The notes under the pieces were generated by a model. That model saw only the letters and a list, made by a program, of their open reading frames with translations. It was not told where the DNA came from and searched no databases. 64,000 nt of DNA from Sphingobacterium sp. UBA2700 (GTDB lineage Bacteria > Bacteroidota > Bacteroidia > Sphingobacteriales > Sphingobacteriaceae), in the NCBI GenBank assembly GCA_002354335.1, contig DELI01000023.1, positions 62,001 to 126,000 on the forward strand. The letters run 5' to 3'. Both the position numbers and the translations under genes were made by a program. Shown one piece after another: positions 19,401 to 29,200 of this stretch; position 1 is the stretch's first letter; every line of letters begins with the position of its first letter.

Positions 19401-20644
19401 AAAGAAGACGCTTGGTTCTGCTGATGGCTATAATGCCGGATAACCCTTTTCTCCGGATTCATATAATCCAGTCCTCCGCCTTCCGTACCTATCCAATAAC
19501 CACCCTGCTTATCTTGCACTATTCCACTGACTACATTATAGGAAAGACTCGCGGGGCGGCCATCCTTGCTGTAATGCTGGAAGATCGGCAGGTCACGATC
19601 ATAAACACTTATTCCGCCATAGTAGGTTCCTATCCAGATCGAACCTCTGCGGTCTTGAAATATAGGCCTGATCGAATTATCCGCGAGCGAGTTCATATCA
19701 TTTTCCTTCTTGAGATAGTTTTTGAATCCCTTGCCTTCCTCGTAATAATTCAAACCATTGATTGTGCCTATCCAATAGCCGCCTCTTTTATCTTTTATTA
19801 GGCTGCGGACATCGTTGCTGCTCAATGTTGCCCCCTCATTGAAGGAACTTTTAGTCGTTAAATAAGAAAATGATTTCGATGCCTCATGGAAAACGTTTAT
19901 TCCGCCCTCTTTTGTGCCAATCCAGAATACCCCCGGTTTCATCTCATACACAAAGCGTACTTCCTCATTGTTGAGCTGCCCTGCTTTACGTTGAAAGCTG
20001 TAGATGAGTTTATTTAAACCGGTTTGTCCGCCCGCCGAGAATACATAAAGTCCACCGTTTGTACTTACCCAAAGTCTGTTCTGCTGATCCTGATAAAGTT
20101 GCTGTATATTTCCGGCGTTGTTGGGAAAGGATTGATTACTGATATTTCGACCATTGAAAGCCAGTTGTACTCTGATATCATCCGCTGTCATATGAATGCG
20201 ATACAAGCCCTGATTACTACTGACCCAGATATAGCCTTTCTTATCCTCTGTAACGGCATAAATAAGAGGTTCGACCGAAGGATTGCTGCCGATGGCTATG
20301 CGTTTGAAATCGTCGGTATCTCTAAAATATAGATTCAGCCCGAGGGCTGTACCGACCCACAGCCGCTTTTTGGAGTCCTCGAACAGACTGGTTATGTAAC
20401 TATCCGACAGCGAGCTGCTATCTGAAAGGGCCGTTCTGTAGATTCTAAATTTATTGGCATCGTAACGATTAAGACCGTCGCGGGTACCGATCCAAATGAA
20501 GTCCTGATGGTCTTGAAGGATGGAAAAAACCGTACTCTGCGATAATCCGTCCTTGGTAGACAAGTGGAAAAAGCGAGCATCCTGCGCATACGACAGTGAT
20601 AGCAAGGAACAAAAGAATACCAGGGAACACAGAATCCGTCTCAT
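16430..20644 (-). CDS. Hybrid two-component system regulator (HTCS)
   Basis: A single 1404-residue chain that senses a glycan in the periplasm and activates the adjacent PUL. Order: signal peptide (1-20); two-component propeller repeats (Reg_prop, ~30-680; many WIGT, WVGT and IWIGTYGGG blades); Y_Y_Y domain (~700-785); one membrane helix (~800-822); HisKA with phospho-His862 in SHELRTP; HATPase (~955-1075); receiver domain with phospho-Asp1188 in ISDVMMPN; and AraC-type HTH (~1295-1395). All key residues are present. It follows the SusC/SusD/lipoprotein genes but is separated by a strong hairpin, so it probably has its own promoter (-7 box at 20692). Its likely target is the 17-bp direct repeat at 26189-26226. 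The stop TAG is the first unit of a heptad array. Confidence 0.96.
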   Translation of the reverse strand: MRRILCSLVFFCSLLSLSYAQDARFFHLSTKDGLSQSTVFSILQDHQDFIWIGTRDGLNRYDANKFRIYRTALSDSSSLSDSYITSLFEDSKKRLWVGTALGLNLYFRDTDDFKRIAIGSNPSVEPLIYAVTEDKKGYIWVSSNQGLYRIHMTADDIRVQLAFNGRNISNQSFPNNAGNIQQLYQDQQNRLWVSTNGGLYVFSAGGQTGLNKLIYSFQRKAGQLNNEEVRFVYEMKPGVFWIGTKEGGINVFHEASKSFSYLTTKSSFNEGATLSSNDVRSLIKDKRGGYWIGTINGLNYYEEGKGFKNYLKKENDMNSLADNSIRPIFQDRRGSIWIGTYYGGISVYDRDLPIFQHYSKDGRPASLSYNVVSGIVQDKQGGYWIGTEGGGLDYMNPEKRVIRHYSHQQNQASSLSNNHVKHIFIDSKANVWIGTYSGGLNILKPDQQGFEYIRHDPNDASSLSSNNVYSIKEDHQGHLWIGTYGGGLNLKKAGTTGYYEQYMPGKRAPYNLSSEMVRTVFIDSRKNVWAGTENGLNVKWAGKEAFDVFFPKVGDIHSISGSIILSIFEDSKGRLWIGTSKEGLNLFDYEKKQFKRYSQKDGLPGNNIVGILEDANKLWISTNNGICSFNPEKGEFAPFNMKDGLLGNEFSIGAAFKSSDGEILFGGTHGITSFYPRQIGSSGYRPKVTFTDLRIHNQPIDPQPGTLLPIQLAVNPSLELPHNKNTFSIDFATLNYVTPEKNKYAYKLEGLEEDWNYVDIPTATYTNLSPGKYTLLIKGASNDAVWSQEINRLELTILPPWWLTWWAISIYVLLGLAVFYIIIRFVKSKSELKYQLELVNLETAHEKKVAEMKANFFTNVSHELRTPLMLILSPLQQILSNTADNDNNKPTLRVMKKNAQRLLLLVNELLDVRKSELGLLKLKVARYDLHAVILDVLESFKNDFESKKISVQLEVEDELPDVWMDINQMEKVCFNILANALRFTPEGGEIKLSLSQIEAQDKYPEGMLQLCVKDSGPGIPKHELETVFEFFYQGDQNLYSKKYSSGIGLSLAKDIVLLHHGEIFVESQSEEDGQPSYSSFYICIPLGNAHLKAEEMLQDIPQNQSSPNKELTNTMAQTATLQADEVSEIAEHIPLKERKMVLLVDDNEEILQFLYRQLNKNYQVLLARDGEQAWRQVSENLPDLVISDVMMPNVDGISLAKMMKSNATTSHIPVILLTALSSSEDMKTGMHAGSDDYLTKPVNIEILALKIQNILFTQQSFRKHFVKEYLLKDKKEEEETANEEVIFLNKLVSFIEEHLAEEELNVMQLANQIGMSRPVLYRKVKQLTGLSIIEMINAVRLRTASTLLGNKDLSIAEVAYSVGFSDPKWFSKTFKAFYGVTPSQFINLEVEEKVKLMNASKLVK

Positions 20645-20691
20645 ACTAGGCTTATTTGGTACAACATAATAGGAATTTTCGTGCTAATATT

Positions 20692-20699
20692 CAAATTTA
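20692..20699 (-). promoter_or_regulatory. Candidate -7 box for the HTCS gene
   Basis: On the minus strand TAAATTTG, an exact match to the Bacteroidetes TAnnTTTG. A TTTG lies 14 nt upstream, closer than the usual 17-23 nt. The predicted leader is about 40 nt. Confidence 0.4.
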
Positions 20700-20719
20700 C
20701 GTTTATCCTAAAACAAATA

Positions 20720-20747
20720 GTACCAACCCAATTGCTCGGGTTGGTAC
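20720..20747 (-). terminator. Hairpin terminator or attenuator between lipoprotein and HTCS genes
   Basis: Perfect 10-bp stem GTACCAACCC / GGGTTGGTAC with 8-nt loop, 21 nt after the lipoprotein stop. On the minus strand it is followed by TATTTGTTTT, a moderate T-tract. It would separate the abundant SusC/SusD transcript from the regulator. Confidence 0.7.
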
Positions 20748-20768
20748 AGCTTTAACCTATTAAAACCA

Positions 20769-21308
20769 TTAATCTATATTAACAGTACGTTTGAACGCGG
20801 TAGAAAAGACATCGACCCGGAATTGCTCTTGAATATTATCAACAAGATTAATCGCAACAGAACGACGTCCGGTTGCAGCCGTGTTATTTAGTAATTTGAT
20901 GTAAATCTTAGCCTGTGCTTTCTTCGCGCCGGGAAATACCATTTGATATTTGCCTGCTATCGGACTAATCTTGTTTCCTGAGGCATCTACAACTTCAAAG
21001 TCTTTCCCCAATTCCGCCGGGTTATTGATACCCTCCACACTGACTACATATTGCGCAACAGCATCGTAATTACGTTCAAATTCGGAGTAAAATTGAACAG
21101 GAAGTTCGAGTAAAGCCGTCTGCGAACGCTTAACGGTTACCGCCGAGTTATTGTTCGGCATGTAAACGATGTAGTAATGATGTTCATATTCTGGCAAACC
21201 CGCCAATACTTCCCGATCCTCTTTACAGGCAAACAGACTTGTCATCGCCAGGAAAAGTAGCAACACTTGCGCAGCCTTATTTCTAATATGATTGATTTTC
21301 TTTTTCAT
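20769..21308 (-). CDS. Small PUL lipoprotein (possibly DUF1735-like)
   Basis: A 179-residue lipoprotein, lipobox Cys28 (SLFAC). After the anchor it reads YYIVYMPNNNSAVTV and then a beta-rich body ending in KIYIKLLNNTAATGRRSVAINLVD, reminiscent of the DUF1735/DUF4843 type beta-sandwich modules encoded after susD in many PULs; this resemblance is by eye and uncertain. The gene begins 1 nt after the susD stop, so translation is probably coupled. A surface glycan-binding accessory role is inferred from position only. It is shorter than most surface glycan-binding proteins, with room for one domain. Confidence 0.75.
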   Translation of the reverse strand: MKKKINHIRNKAAQVLLLFLAMTSLFACKEDREVLAGLPEYEHHYYIVYMPNNNSAVTVKRSQTALLELPVQFYSEFERNYDAVAQYVVSVEGINNPAELGKDFEVVDASGNKISPIAGKYQMVFPGAKKAQAKIYIKLLNNTAATGRRSVAINLVDNIQEQFRVDVFSTAFKRTVNID

Positions 21309-21309
21309 G

Positions 21310-22968
21310 TTATTTCCAATTAGGGTTTTGAACTACTGCACCGCCACTTAATGAGATCTCATTCAATGGAACCGGGTATAGATAATCTTTTGCGGGGTTA
21401 AATCTACGCGTGCTTTTATCCTCGACGATCAGAATCTGGTCGGCATTTAAGTTCAAATTCTTGATATCCGCTCCAACCCAATCTGTAGCGTTGTATTTTG
21501 CGCCGAGGATATTTTGCGTCAATGCATTTTCTGCCAACTTCCAACGAATCAAATCGGGATAACGAAAGCCCTCAAGTGCTAATTCGACATTCCTTTCCCG
21601 GCGGATCTCCTCAAGCATGCTCAACTGGTTCGCTGCTGCAAATGCATTGGAAAGTTTTACGTTCATCCCTACTCTTTTGCGCAATAGATTGATACTCTTG
21701 TCTAAATCATCGTCTGAGATGGATCCGTTCAGTTCGTATTTCGCCTCGGCATACGTTAATAACACTTCAGCATAGCGAATCAGGATTCTATCTGTCGTTG
21801 CCGAACCTGAGGTTTGCCAATCTGGTATATTGAATCCCTTTTTGGTAGCATAAGCAGTTCGAGCGCCCAAGGTTGTCGTTGGCACCCAAGGCCCCTTGTA
21901 GGCCTGTTCTCCGTTACGAAATACCGTCAATCCAAGACGTGGGTCACGGTTATCGAGAACCGCATTATAGCTTGGCTCAGCACCTTCAGCAATGTAGAAG
22001 GTAGATCTTACAGGTCGGAGTTCATTGCGCTCGTTATAGGCTGGCAGACCATCGGTATAGAGATACTGGCGAATGAGGTTACGGGTTACCGCCACACGAC
22101 CATTTTCTAAATCGCGCGAGTAGTTGTGAGCTAAGATAACATTGGATGCATTGACACCGTAGATTTTTACTAAGATATTCTCGCTGTTCGCCGGTCCTTC
22201 ACCTTCTTGATTGAATAATTTAGCGTAGTCTGAGAACAGTTGATGTCCCTGCCCCATGACATAGCTAGCCCCATCAACAGCTTGCTGTAAATGGGGCTGT
22301 GCATCAGATCCGCCATGGTATTTCGCATAAGTACCTAAAAACAGGCCGATGCGTGCCTTAAGTGCCTGTGCAGCACTCTTGCTCACGCGGCCGTAGTCGG
22401 CCGCTGGAATAGACTTCGCCGTCGGAAGCCAGTCTTTTGCATAGTCAAGATCCAGATAAAGTTGCTGTGCAATTTCTGCTTTAGGGGTTCGTGCCATGTT
22501 CAATTCGGGCGAGTTGAAGTCTAGCGTCTTCGTCAAGAATGGAACATCGCCATAGCGCTGAAGCAGTTGGAAATAGGCATATGCACGGAAGAACTTTGCT
22601 TCCGCAAAGTATCTGTTCTTAATTCCCTCGGCTACACCCGCCTTCTCGCCTTTGATCAGGATATTGTTTGCCGTGAATATCATTTCATAGGGCTGTGACC
22701 AATCCGAACTGGTGCTGGGGATGCTCCATGCACCATTACTGATCAGGTTGACCGTTTGGTTGACATTGTCATCGCCACGATTATCCAGCTCAAAGCCTTC
22801 CAATTGTTGGTATAGGCGGTTTGCGGCAAATTTTAAATCAGATTCGGTATTCCAAAACTCCTGGTCGGAGAATGTGGTTTCCGGGAATCGGTCTAAGCTA
22901 CAGCTGGCAGTCATACTTAAGGCTGCAGCAAGAGCAAAATGGGTTATAATAGAATTTAATGCTTTCAT
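21310..22968 (-). CDS. SusD/RagB family outer-membrane lipoprotein
   Basis: Glycan-binding lid for the SusC encoded immediately upstream. A 552-residue protein with lipobox Cys23 (TASC). SusD hallmarks are the N-terminal SDLKFAANRLYQQLEG, the TPR segment AEAKFFRAYAYFQLLQRYGDVPF near residue 125, ILIRYAEVLLTYAEAKYELN near residue 410, and the C-terminal ERNVELALEGFRYPDLIRW followed by DYLYPVPLNEI. It sits 11 nt after susC and 1 nt before the small lipoprotein. Nothing is truncated. Specificity is unknown, but the adjacent GH2/lyase fusion suggests an acidic heteroglycan. Confidence 0.96.
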   Translation of the reverse strand: MKALNSIITHFALAAALSMTASCSLDRFPETTFSDQEFWNTESDLKFAANRLYQQLEGFELDNRGDDNVNQTVNLISNGAWSIPSTSSDWSQPYEMIFTANNILIKGEKAGVAEGIKNRYFAEAKFFRAYAYFQLLQRYGDVPFLTKTLDFNSPELNMARTPKAEIAQQLYLDLDYAKDWLPTAKSIPAADYGRVSKSAAQALKARIGLFLGTYAKYHGGSDAQPHLQQAVDGASYVMGQGHQLFSDYAKLFNQEGEGPANSENILVKIYGVNASNVILAHNYSRDLENGRVAVTRNLIRQYLYTDGLPAYNERNELRPVRSTFYIAEGAEPSYNAVLDNRDPRLGLTVFRNGEQAYKGPWVPTTTLGARTAYATKKGFNIPDWQTSGSATTDRILIRYAEVLLTYAEAKYELNGSISDDDLDKSINLLRKRVGMNVKLSNAFAAANQLSMLEEIRRERNVELALEGFRYPDLIRWKLAENALTQNILGAKYNATDWVGADIKNLNLNADQILIVEDKSTRRFNPAKDYLYPVPLNEISLSGGAVVQNPNWK

Positions 22969-22979
22969 GTGACAGGAGA

Positions 22980-25900
22980 TTATAGGGTCAGATTAAGGCC
23001 AAAAGAAACGGTACGGAAAAACGGATAGGTGGTCGCTCCTACGTTGTTAGGAACCTCCGGGTCGAAGACCTCCATTACTTTCGTGGTTTCCCATAGATCT
23101 TGTCCGGAGAAGAATACTCTCAACTTGCGGATTGCCTCTGTCTTTAATGGCAATGTATAGCCTAATTGAATATTTTTCAATCGTAGGTACGCACCGTTTT
23201 GTATCCATTTATCAGACGGGCGGTAGTTATGCGAGCTGGTTTGGTACATGCGTGGGAAAGTGGCATCCGGGTTCTCCGGCGACCAACGGTCCATATGGAT
23301 GGTCCATGGCAGATCAGCAGTACCTAACATCGGTGATAAGGTTTCTGTCGAAATCACAAACACGCGCTTGGCAACTCCCTGTAGCATGGCACTGAAGTCA
23401 AATCCCTTGTATTGGAAGCCCATATTGAAGCCGTAGAAGTAACGGCCGTTTGAAGTGCCATAGTTTACTAAGTCTCCAGGACTATTTGGTGTCCCTTCGC
23501 CCGCGGAAATAACGCCGTCGCCATTCACATCCAAGTATTTCACATCTCCTGCACCGGCATTGTTCGGGAAGAAAGGCGTGTTCACTTGTTGTTTATAAGC
23601 GTCGTATTCTTCTTTGGTTTGGAAATAACCGTCTGTTTTGTAACCCCATACGGTGTTCATCGGATATCCTTCCAATAAATCAACAACACCTTCGTTGATG
23701 ATGTTTCGACCATCGAAGCGCACCAGTTCGTTCTGGTTATCCGATAGATTGAATCCTACGGAATATCGGAACTCGTTGATTTTATCTTTCCACTTTACAT
23801 CAAATTCCCATCCCCAGCTCTTTAACTCACCCACGTTGAAAAATGGTACATCTATACCAATAATAGATGGTAAGTTCAATGCCGCCAGCATATTCTTATT
23901 GCGCTTAACGTAGTAGTCTCCCGTAAAGGAAAGGCGATTCTTAAGGATCGCTAGGTCTAGACCGATGTTGCTTTGTTGCACAACCTCCCAAGTCTTTTGC
24001 GGAGATGCTAACTGCTTCTGGAATAGGTATTGCTCGCGAACATCATTGAATACGAGATAAGGGTTGTCATTAGCACTTTCGCGCAAGCCTGAAGACAACA
24101 AGGGAATAAAATCGTACAATCCTAGGGAAGCGCCATTACCCAATTGCCCCCAAGACCCTCTGATCTTTAACAAGTCGAAGAAGGTTTGACCTTTCATGAA
24201 TTCTTCCTGATCTAGTCGCCATGCTGCCGAGAAAGAAGGAAACATTTCCCAACGGTTCTCTGGCGCTAATCGCGAACTACCGTCATATCGAAAGGATGCT
24301 TCTAATAGATAGCGCTCTTTGTAATTATAGTTCAAACGACCGAAGTAAGATCCCATAGCCCATGTCTGGATTTCATCGCCATTGGTCTTTGTCGCTGGAT
24401 TACCATAGTTTAAGCTATAGAAATCATTGGTGATCAATGACTGCGCACCGGCGATTAATTCATCCTTGCGATATTCCTCGAAGGACGTACCGCCCAGCAG
24501 GGTAAAATTATGATCTTCCGCAACCTTGAAGTTATAGGTTGCTACCGCCTGCAGATTGTTTAGGAAGCCTCTGTTTTTAGCGCGCTCTGTCGAGTTCGGG
24601 TCATTTACTTTAGAACGGATGGTGTTTGTTGTACGTCCATACCAAATAATGGTCCGACGATCGCGCTGCATATTGTAATAGTCTTGGTTTCTAGAACCTA
24701 TAATATCGACAGTAAGCCCCTCTACAATATTCTTGATCTTTAAATTGGCTCTGCCGGTAAAAGATTCGTAAAGACGTCTGTAGAGCCCCCCGTTTTGCTG
24801 GATGTCGATCGGGTTGATCTGCAAGTCGCCATTGAACGGCTGCCCTGTAATATCTTCCGCTGGAACATACAGGCTTTGGCGCGTTCTACTTCTGTACATT
24901 CTGTTGATAATCTGCTGCGTTCCATAAGCATTCTGATTAACTTCAGATCCTACATAATTTGCGGCGATATCTAATTGCACGTATTTGTTTACTTCCGCCG
25001 AGAGGTTGGTACGAAAGGTATAACGAGCGTTATCATCAGGACCATAACGTAGCACACCGCTACGATTATAGTATCCTCCGGAAACATTATATGTAACTTT
25101 TTCGCCACCACCGCCTAGGGACAGGTTGTGATTATGCATATCGCTGTACTTATTCATCCCCTCCTTAATCCAGTTATTGTTTCCGAAAAACTCCCAGCGA
25201 TCCTGTGTCGGATTAGGCCGGTAAGAGAAGTTCGGATTCATCAACCACTCGCGTTGCTCCTCCGTGAACTCTGGATTGCCGGTTGCATTTAAGCGTGCCT
25301 CGTCGATCAATAATTGCTCATCCCAGGAGTCTAAACGCTCCGGACGACGAGCTGCGATGTTAATACCATAGTAGTTGTTGTAATTCAATACGGGCTTGCC
25401 CGCTTTTCCTTTCTTCGTCGTTACTAAGATAACGCCTCCTGCGGCTCTTGCCCCATAGATTGCCGATGCTGAAGCATCTTTAAGGACGGAGATAGACTCT
25501 ACATCATCCGGATTGATTAAGTTCAGATCCATCTCGATACCATCGACTAATACCAATGCCGACATACTATTCGCGGAGCTAAATCCACGAACGCGGATAC
25601 CACTACCTTCATCCCCCGGATTTCCGCTACTGCGTGTTACGGCTACTCCCGGCAATACGCCCTGCAAGGCGGACGTAAGGTTTACATTCGGACGGTCGAC
25701 AAGCTCTTCCCCGGCGACTTGGCTCACCGCACCGCTTAAATTAACTTTCTTTTGTGTGCCATAGCCCACCACGACAACCTCATCGAGGTTCTCTTGATTT
25801 TCAACTAAGACAACATTGATGGAAGACTGTGTTCCGACAGTGACCTCCTGAGTTTGATAACCAAGAAGCCTGAACTGTAGAACAGCGGCATTCGAGGCTT

Positions 25901-26108
25901 GCAAACGAAACTCCCCAGCTTCGTTTGTTGAAGTCCCTTGTTGACTGTTTTTAATGGATACACTGACATTCGCAGCAGCAGTTCCGTCTTGCAGACGTAC
26001 CACTCCTTGAATAGTTCGCAGAGCTTGCGCATATGATAATTGAACAAGAAAAATAAGTCCAATTATGATACAGCAGCTCCTACTGAGGTGGATGCATGAT
26101 CTCATCAT
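22980..26108 (-). CDS. SusC/RagA TonB-linked outer-membrane transporter
   Basis: A 1042-residue TonB-dependent transporter. Signal peptide to SYAQ (residue ~27); regulatory-like domain ~30-110 (RTIQGVVRLQDGTAAANVSV); plug beginning at DEVVVVGYGTQKKVNLSG with the LVLVDGIEMDL signature; beta-barrel with terminus FGLNLTL. No STN domain, consistent with control by the HTCS in the same locus rather than by sigma/FecR. Two adjacent ATGs start the frame (26108 and 26105). The promoter region 26109-26250 carries a -7-like box (26162) and two perfect 17-bp direct repeats right upstream, the best-supported operator in the window. Confidence 0.97.
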   Translation of the reverse strand: MMRSCIHLSRSCCIIIGLIFLVQLSYAQALRTIQGVVRLQDGTAAANVSVSIKNSQQGTSTNEAGEFRLQASNAAVLQFRLLGYQTQEVTVGTQSSINVVLVENQENLDEVVVVGYGTQKKVNLSGAVSQVAGEELVDRPNVNLTSALQGVLPGVAVTRSSGNPGDEGSGIRVRGFSSANSMSALVLVDGIEMDLNLINPDDVESISVLKDASASAIYGARAAGGVILVTTKKGKAGKPVLNYNNYYGINIAARRPERLDSWDEQLLIDEARLNATGNPEFTEEQREWLMNPNFSYRPNPTQDRWEFFGNNNWIKEGMNKYSDMHNHNLSLGGGGEKVTYNVSGGYYNRSGVLRYGPDDNARYTFRTNLSAEVNKYVQLDIAANYVGSEVNQNAYGTQQIINRMYRSRTRQSLYVPAEDITGQPFNGDLQINPIDIQQNGGLYRRLYESFTGRANLKIKNIVEGLTVDIIGSRNQDYYNMQRDRRTIIWYGRTTNTIRSKVNDPNSTERAKNRGFLNNLQAVATYNFKVAEDHNFTLLGGTSFEEYRKDELIAGAQSLITNDFYSLNYGNPATKTNGDEIQTWAMGSYFGRLNYNYKERYLLEASFRYDGSSRLAPENRWEMFPSFSAAWRLDQEEFMKGQTFFDLLKIRGSWGQLGNGASLGLYDFIPLLSSGLRESANDNPYLVFNDVREQYLFQKQLASPQKTWEVVQQSNIGLDLAILKNRLSFTGDYYVKRNKNMLAALNLPSIIGIDVPFFNVGELKSWGWEFDVKWKDKINEFRYSVGFNLSDNQNELVRFDGRNIINEGVVDLLEGYPMNTVWGYKTDGYFQTKEEYDAYKQQVNTPFFPNNAGAGDVKYLDVNGDGVISAGEGTPNSPGDLVNYGTSNGRYFYGFNMGFQYKGFDFSAMLQGVAKRVFVISTETLSPMLGTADLPWTIHMDRWSPENPDATFPRMYQTSSHNYRPSDKWIQNGAYLRLKNIQLGYTLPLKTEAIRKLRVFFSGQDLWETTKVMEVFDPEVPNNVGATTYPFFRTVSFGLNLTL

Positions 26109-26161
26109 AACTGATAGGTTTTAATTTGGATAAAATAAGTTCCCGAGCAGACCCGGTAAGA

Positions 26162-26169
26162 CAAATGTC
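26162..26169 (-). promoter_or_regulatory. Candidate -7 box for the PUL2 susC gene
   Basis: On the minus strand GACATTTG, one mismatch to TAnnTTTG. The repeats at 26189-26226 begin 19 nt upstream, overlapping the -33 region as expected for an activator-dependent promoter. Confidence 0.45.
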
Positions 26170-26188
26170 TTGATTGGTTAATATTTAT

Positions 26189-26226
26189 GAGGGGTAGAAA
26201 TTGCTCAAAGAGGGGTAGAAATTGCT
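26189..26226 (-). promoter_or_regulatory. Direct-repeat operator, probable HTCS binding site
   Basis: Two perfect copies of GAGGGGTAGAAATTGCT at 26189-26205 and 26210-26226, period 21 bp, two helical turns. AraC-type regulators bind such tandem half-sites. It sits between the GH2/lyase gene and susC, about 80-120 nt before the susC start. A weaker relative (12 of 17) lies at 29900-29916, upstream of the fusion gene. Confidence 0.8.
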
Positions 26227-26250
26227 TTATTTGCAATCCTAAGCCTATTT

Positions 26251-29200
26251 CTAGAGAATCCAGATCAATGGATGCCTCATAGGCGAATTTCTACGAACTT
26301 CTAATTCACTGTAATCCAATGGCAGTTTCAACCAGGCGTTCAACAGGTCTTCACGTTGGAAATCTAATACTCCGAATAGCAAAAAAGGATGTGCGATCGG
26401 CCAATTATCCCAGTACATTACATCTTTTTCGTATGGCCATTTCGTCTTGTCAACAACATAAGGAAACATGAAATCAATGCCCTTTTCTAGGTTCTTCCCA
26501 TCTACGGTAATCGCTGCTGCTTGCGGATTATGCTTCTGAAGAATACGCGTGATGCCCGCAAAGATATCTAAGTTGAATAGAGAATAGCCATAAGGTTTGG
26601 TTCTTGCGATCTCCAAGGGGAAACTACCGTTGCTAGCCATCTGATTGGGTAATATGACCTCCTGATAGCGTTGAACGCAAGAGTCTAGCATCGCTTGATT
26701 GTTCGTATAGCGAGCGAAGGCTGCTGCTTGCAATAACCAACAGGAAGCATGGTTATTCTTTGTTGCCTTTTCCTCCAGACCATAAGGATGAGTATTCATC
26801 CAATTCAGATAGGAAGCAAACCATTCTTCAATCGCCTTTCCGTCTTTCTCGTTGAGCTTGCCAGCCGTTTTTAAGTGCTCTAGCGAGCGCGCTACTTCAA
26901 CAAAGTGAATTCCATCAATTAAACCGATGCCTCGTCCGGATGCTACTCCTTTAATTGCTTGCGCATAGTTCATGGAAGGATTCATGCGGGTATCCTTGAC
27001 TACGAACCATGCTTTTGCATGTGCGATAGCTCGCTGCGCATAGCGATCGTCCTTGGTCAGCAACCATCCTGATACCAGATCGCTTATAATATCGCCGTAT
27101 CGCATCACGAGCTCCCGATGAGCAACAAAGTTATCCGGATTGCTCATGCCATCTTTACGAATATACGGCCCATCCTTATCCGCTGGATTCGGCCACCAGT
27201 AATCGCCTTCCGAGTAGAAGTCATTCTTAGTCCCCAGGCTACGTTCGCTAGTAGCCGAAGTAATCGTCTTGATTGGCTCCGCTAAGGCTTTTTCAGCAGC
27301 ATTCAGAACCTCCGGGCGAAGGCTATTGACGACAGTGCTCGTCATATCTCTATCTTCGCCTGTAATATTTATGAGTGTAGAGCTGATGTAATCACCTTTC
27401 ACGGATACAACAGCATGCTTTCCAGTCTGCACAAAACGGATCAGCGCTCGTCCATTGTAAGCCTGCAAGCGACTGCTTCCATCAGATGTACCCTGATCGA
27501 TGATAAGAAAACCATCACCCGCAGATGCAAACTCCATATACTCACGACTATCTAGCACAGGAACTCCCTTAGCATCTAAAAAGTTAGCTTCCAACAATAC
27601 TGTATCACCTTTGGTTTCGATAGCATTCAAACTTATGCTAGCCGGTTTACCCCATTTCTCTGTTTGGTAATCTTGAACCAGCTCATCCGATATCATAACT
27701 TTCCCCTTCTTAGCAATCGCCTGCAGTTCATTCTTCCCCTTTTCAAACTTTACCATCCAACGAAGGCCTGCAGCAGGGAAGTCTTGCGAGTTACGTTTTT
27801 TCTTCCCAAGGCTTTTACCATTGTGAAATAGCTCAACCTCTTCCGCATTCGAATACACTTTAACCATTCTTTCCTGTCCTTCATCGCCCCAACGTGTTGG
27901 CCAGCTGTGACCATAGATACGGACCATAGGTTCCTCCGTCCAATAGGATTGGAAAACATAATAGGACTCCTTCTTATTCAAGTTTCTTTCGACCACTCCC
28001 TTTTGATTCATATATGGCACTGGATTCTCCGGACGAACCGGCGTCGTGAAATCCTTGAACGGCCAATATGCCGTACCGGTTAACCAAGGCATGGTCTCTT
28101 GTTCCTTCAGGTGCCAATCAATTAGATTCACGATGTAACTCTCACTCCAATCGCCATCTTTTGATACTCTCGCTGGCCCACCGAATAGCGAGGCATCGCC
28201 TGCGCGCTCATCGGCCGAAGTACTGCGCATCACTTCCGAAAGTCCCTCATCTGGTGTCTCTGAATGTCTGCGCGCATGGCTATCGCCTCCCCATTCTACA
28301 TGCAGGAAGTGGTTAACCCGCTCAAACTCGGTTCTACTCGCAGTTTTGTAATCCGTATATACCCCACGATACCAACCTGCCCAAATGGAAGGCGAATAGA
28401 CATCCACAATATCTTTACAGAAATCGCAACGGCGAATTGCGGTCTTTCTGGAGTCATCAAGTTTATGAGAAAGCTGATGCAAGTCAGTCATAAAGGTTCT
28501 AATCTTCTGCTGGTCGAACTCATTGAAGTCGCCAGGCCAATCATTCTCGTTTCCAAGGCCCCAAATAATAACAGATGGATGATTATAATGCTGCTCAATC
28601 ATATTGGTCAGCATTCGGCGAGCTTGCTCCTGATAGACAGGTCCGCCCAATCCCCCTCTACACCATGGTATCTCTTCCCAAACCAATATCCCCAGCTGGT
28701 CGCAGGCTTCCAAGACAATCCTAGACTGCTGGTAATGTCCTAGTCGTATGAAGTTTACTCCCATCGCCTTCATCATTCGCATCTCTTGCCATATCTGCTC
28801 CTCGGTCATCGCTTGCCCCACGCCTGCATGATCCTCATGCCGATGCGTACCGCGTAGCAATAATCGCTCACCATTTAAATGAAATGGACCCGATGCAACA
28901 AATTCAAAAGAACGGAATCCAATCTGCTCTTTTAAAGTAGCTGTATCCTTTCCTACGATTGCCGAAATCTCCACACGATAAAGATTTGGCTGGTTGGGAC
29001 TCCATAAGCTAGGATTGGATACAGCAAGAGGGTCAAGATTGAAATTACCATCATTTGAAATCGAAACAGTTTGTTTCTTATTAATAATTTGCTTCCCTTT
29101 CGGATCAAAGATCTTTGTTTGCAAAATCGCTTCCTTTACACCCTCAGGATTCCAAAAGCGCCCTTTGAGTGTCACCTTAGCACCCTTTAAATTAGGCTGA

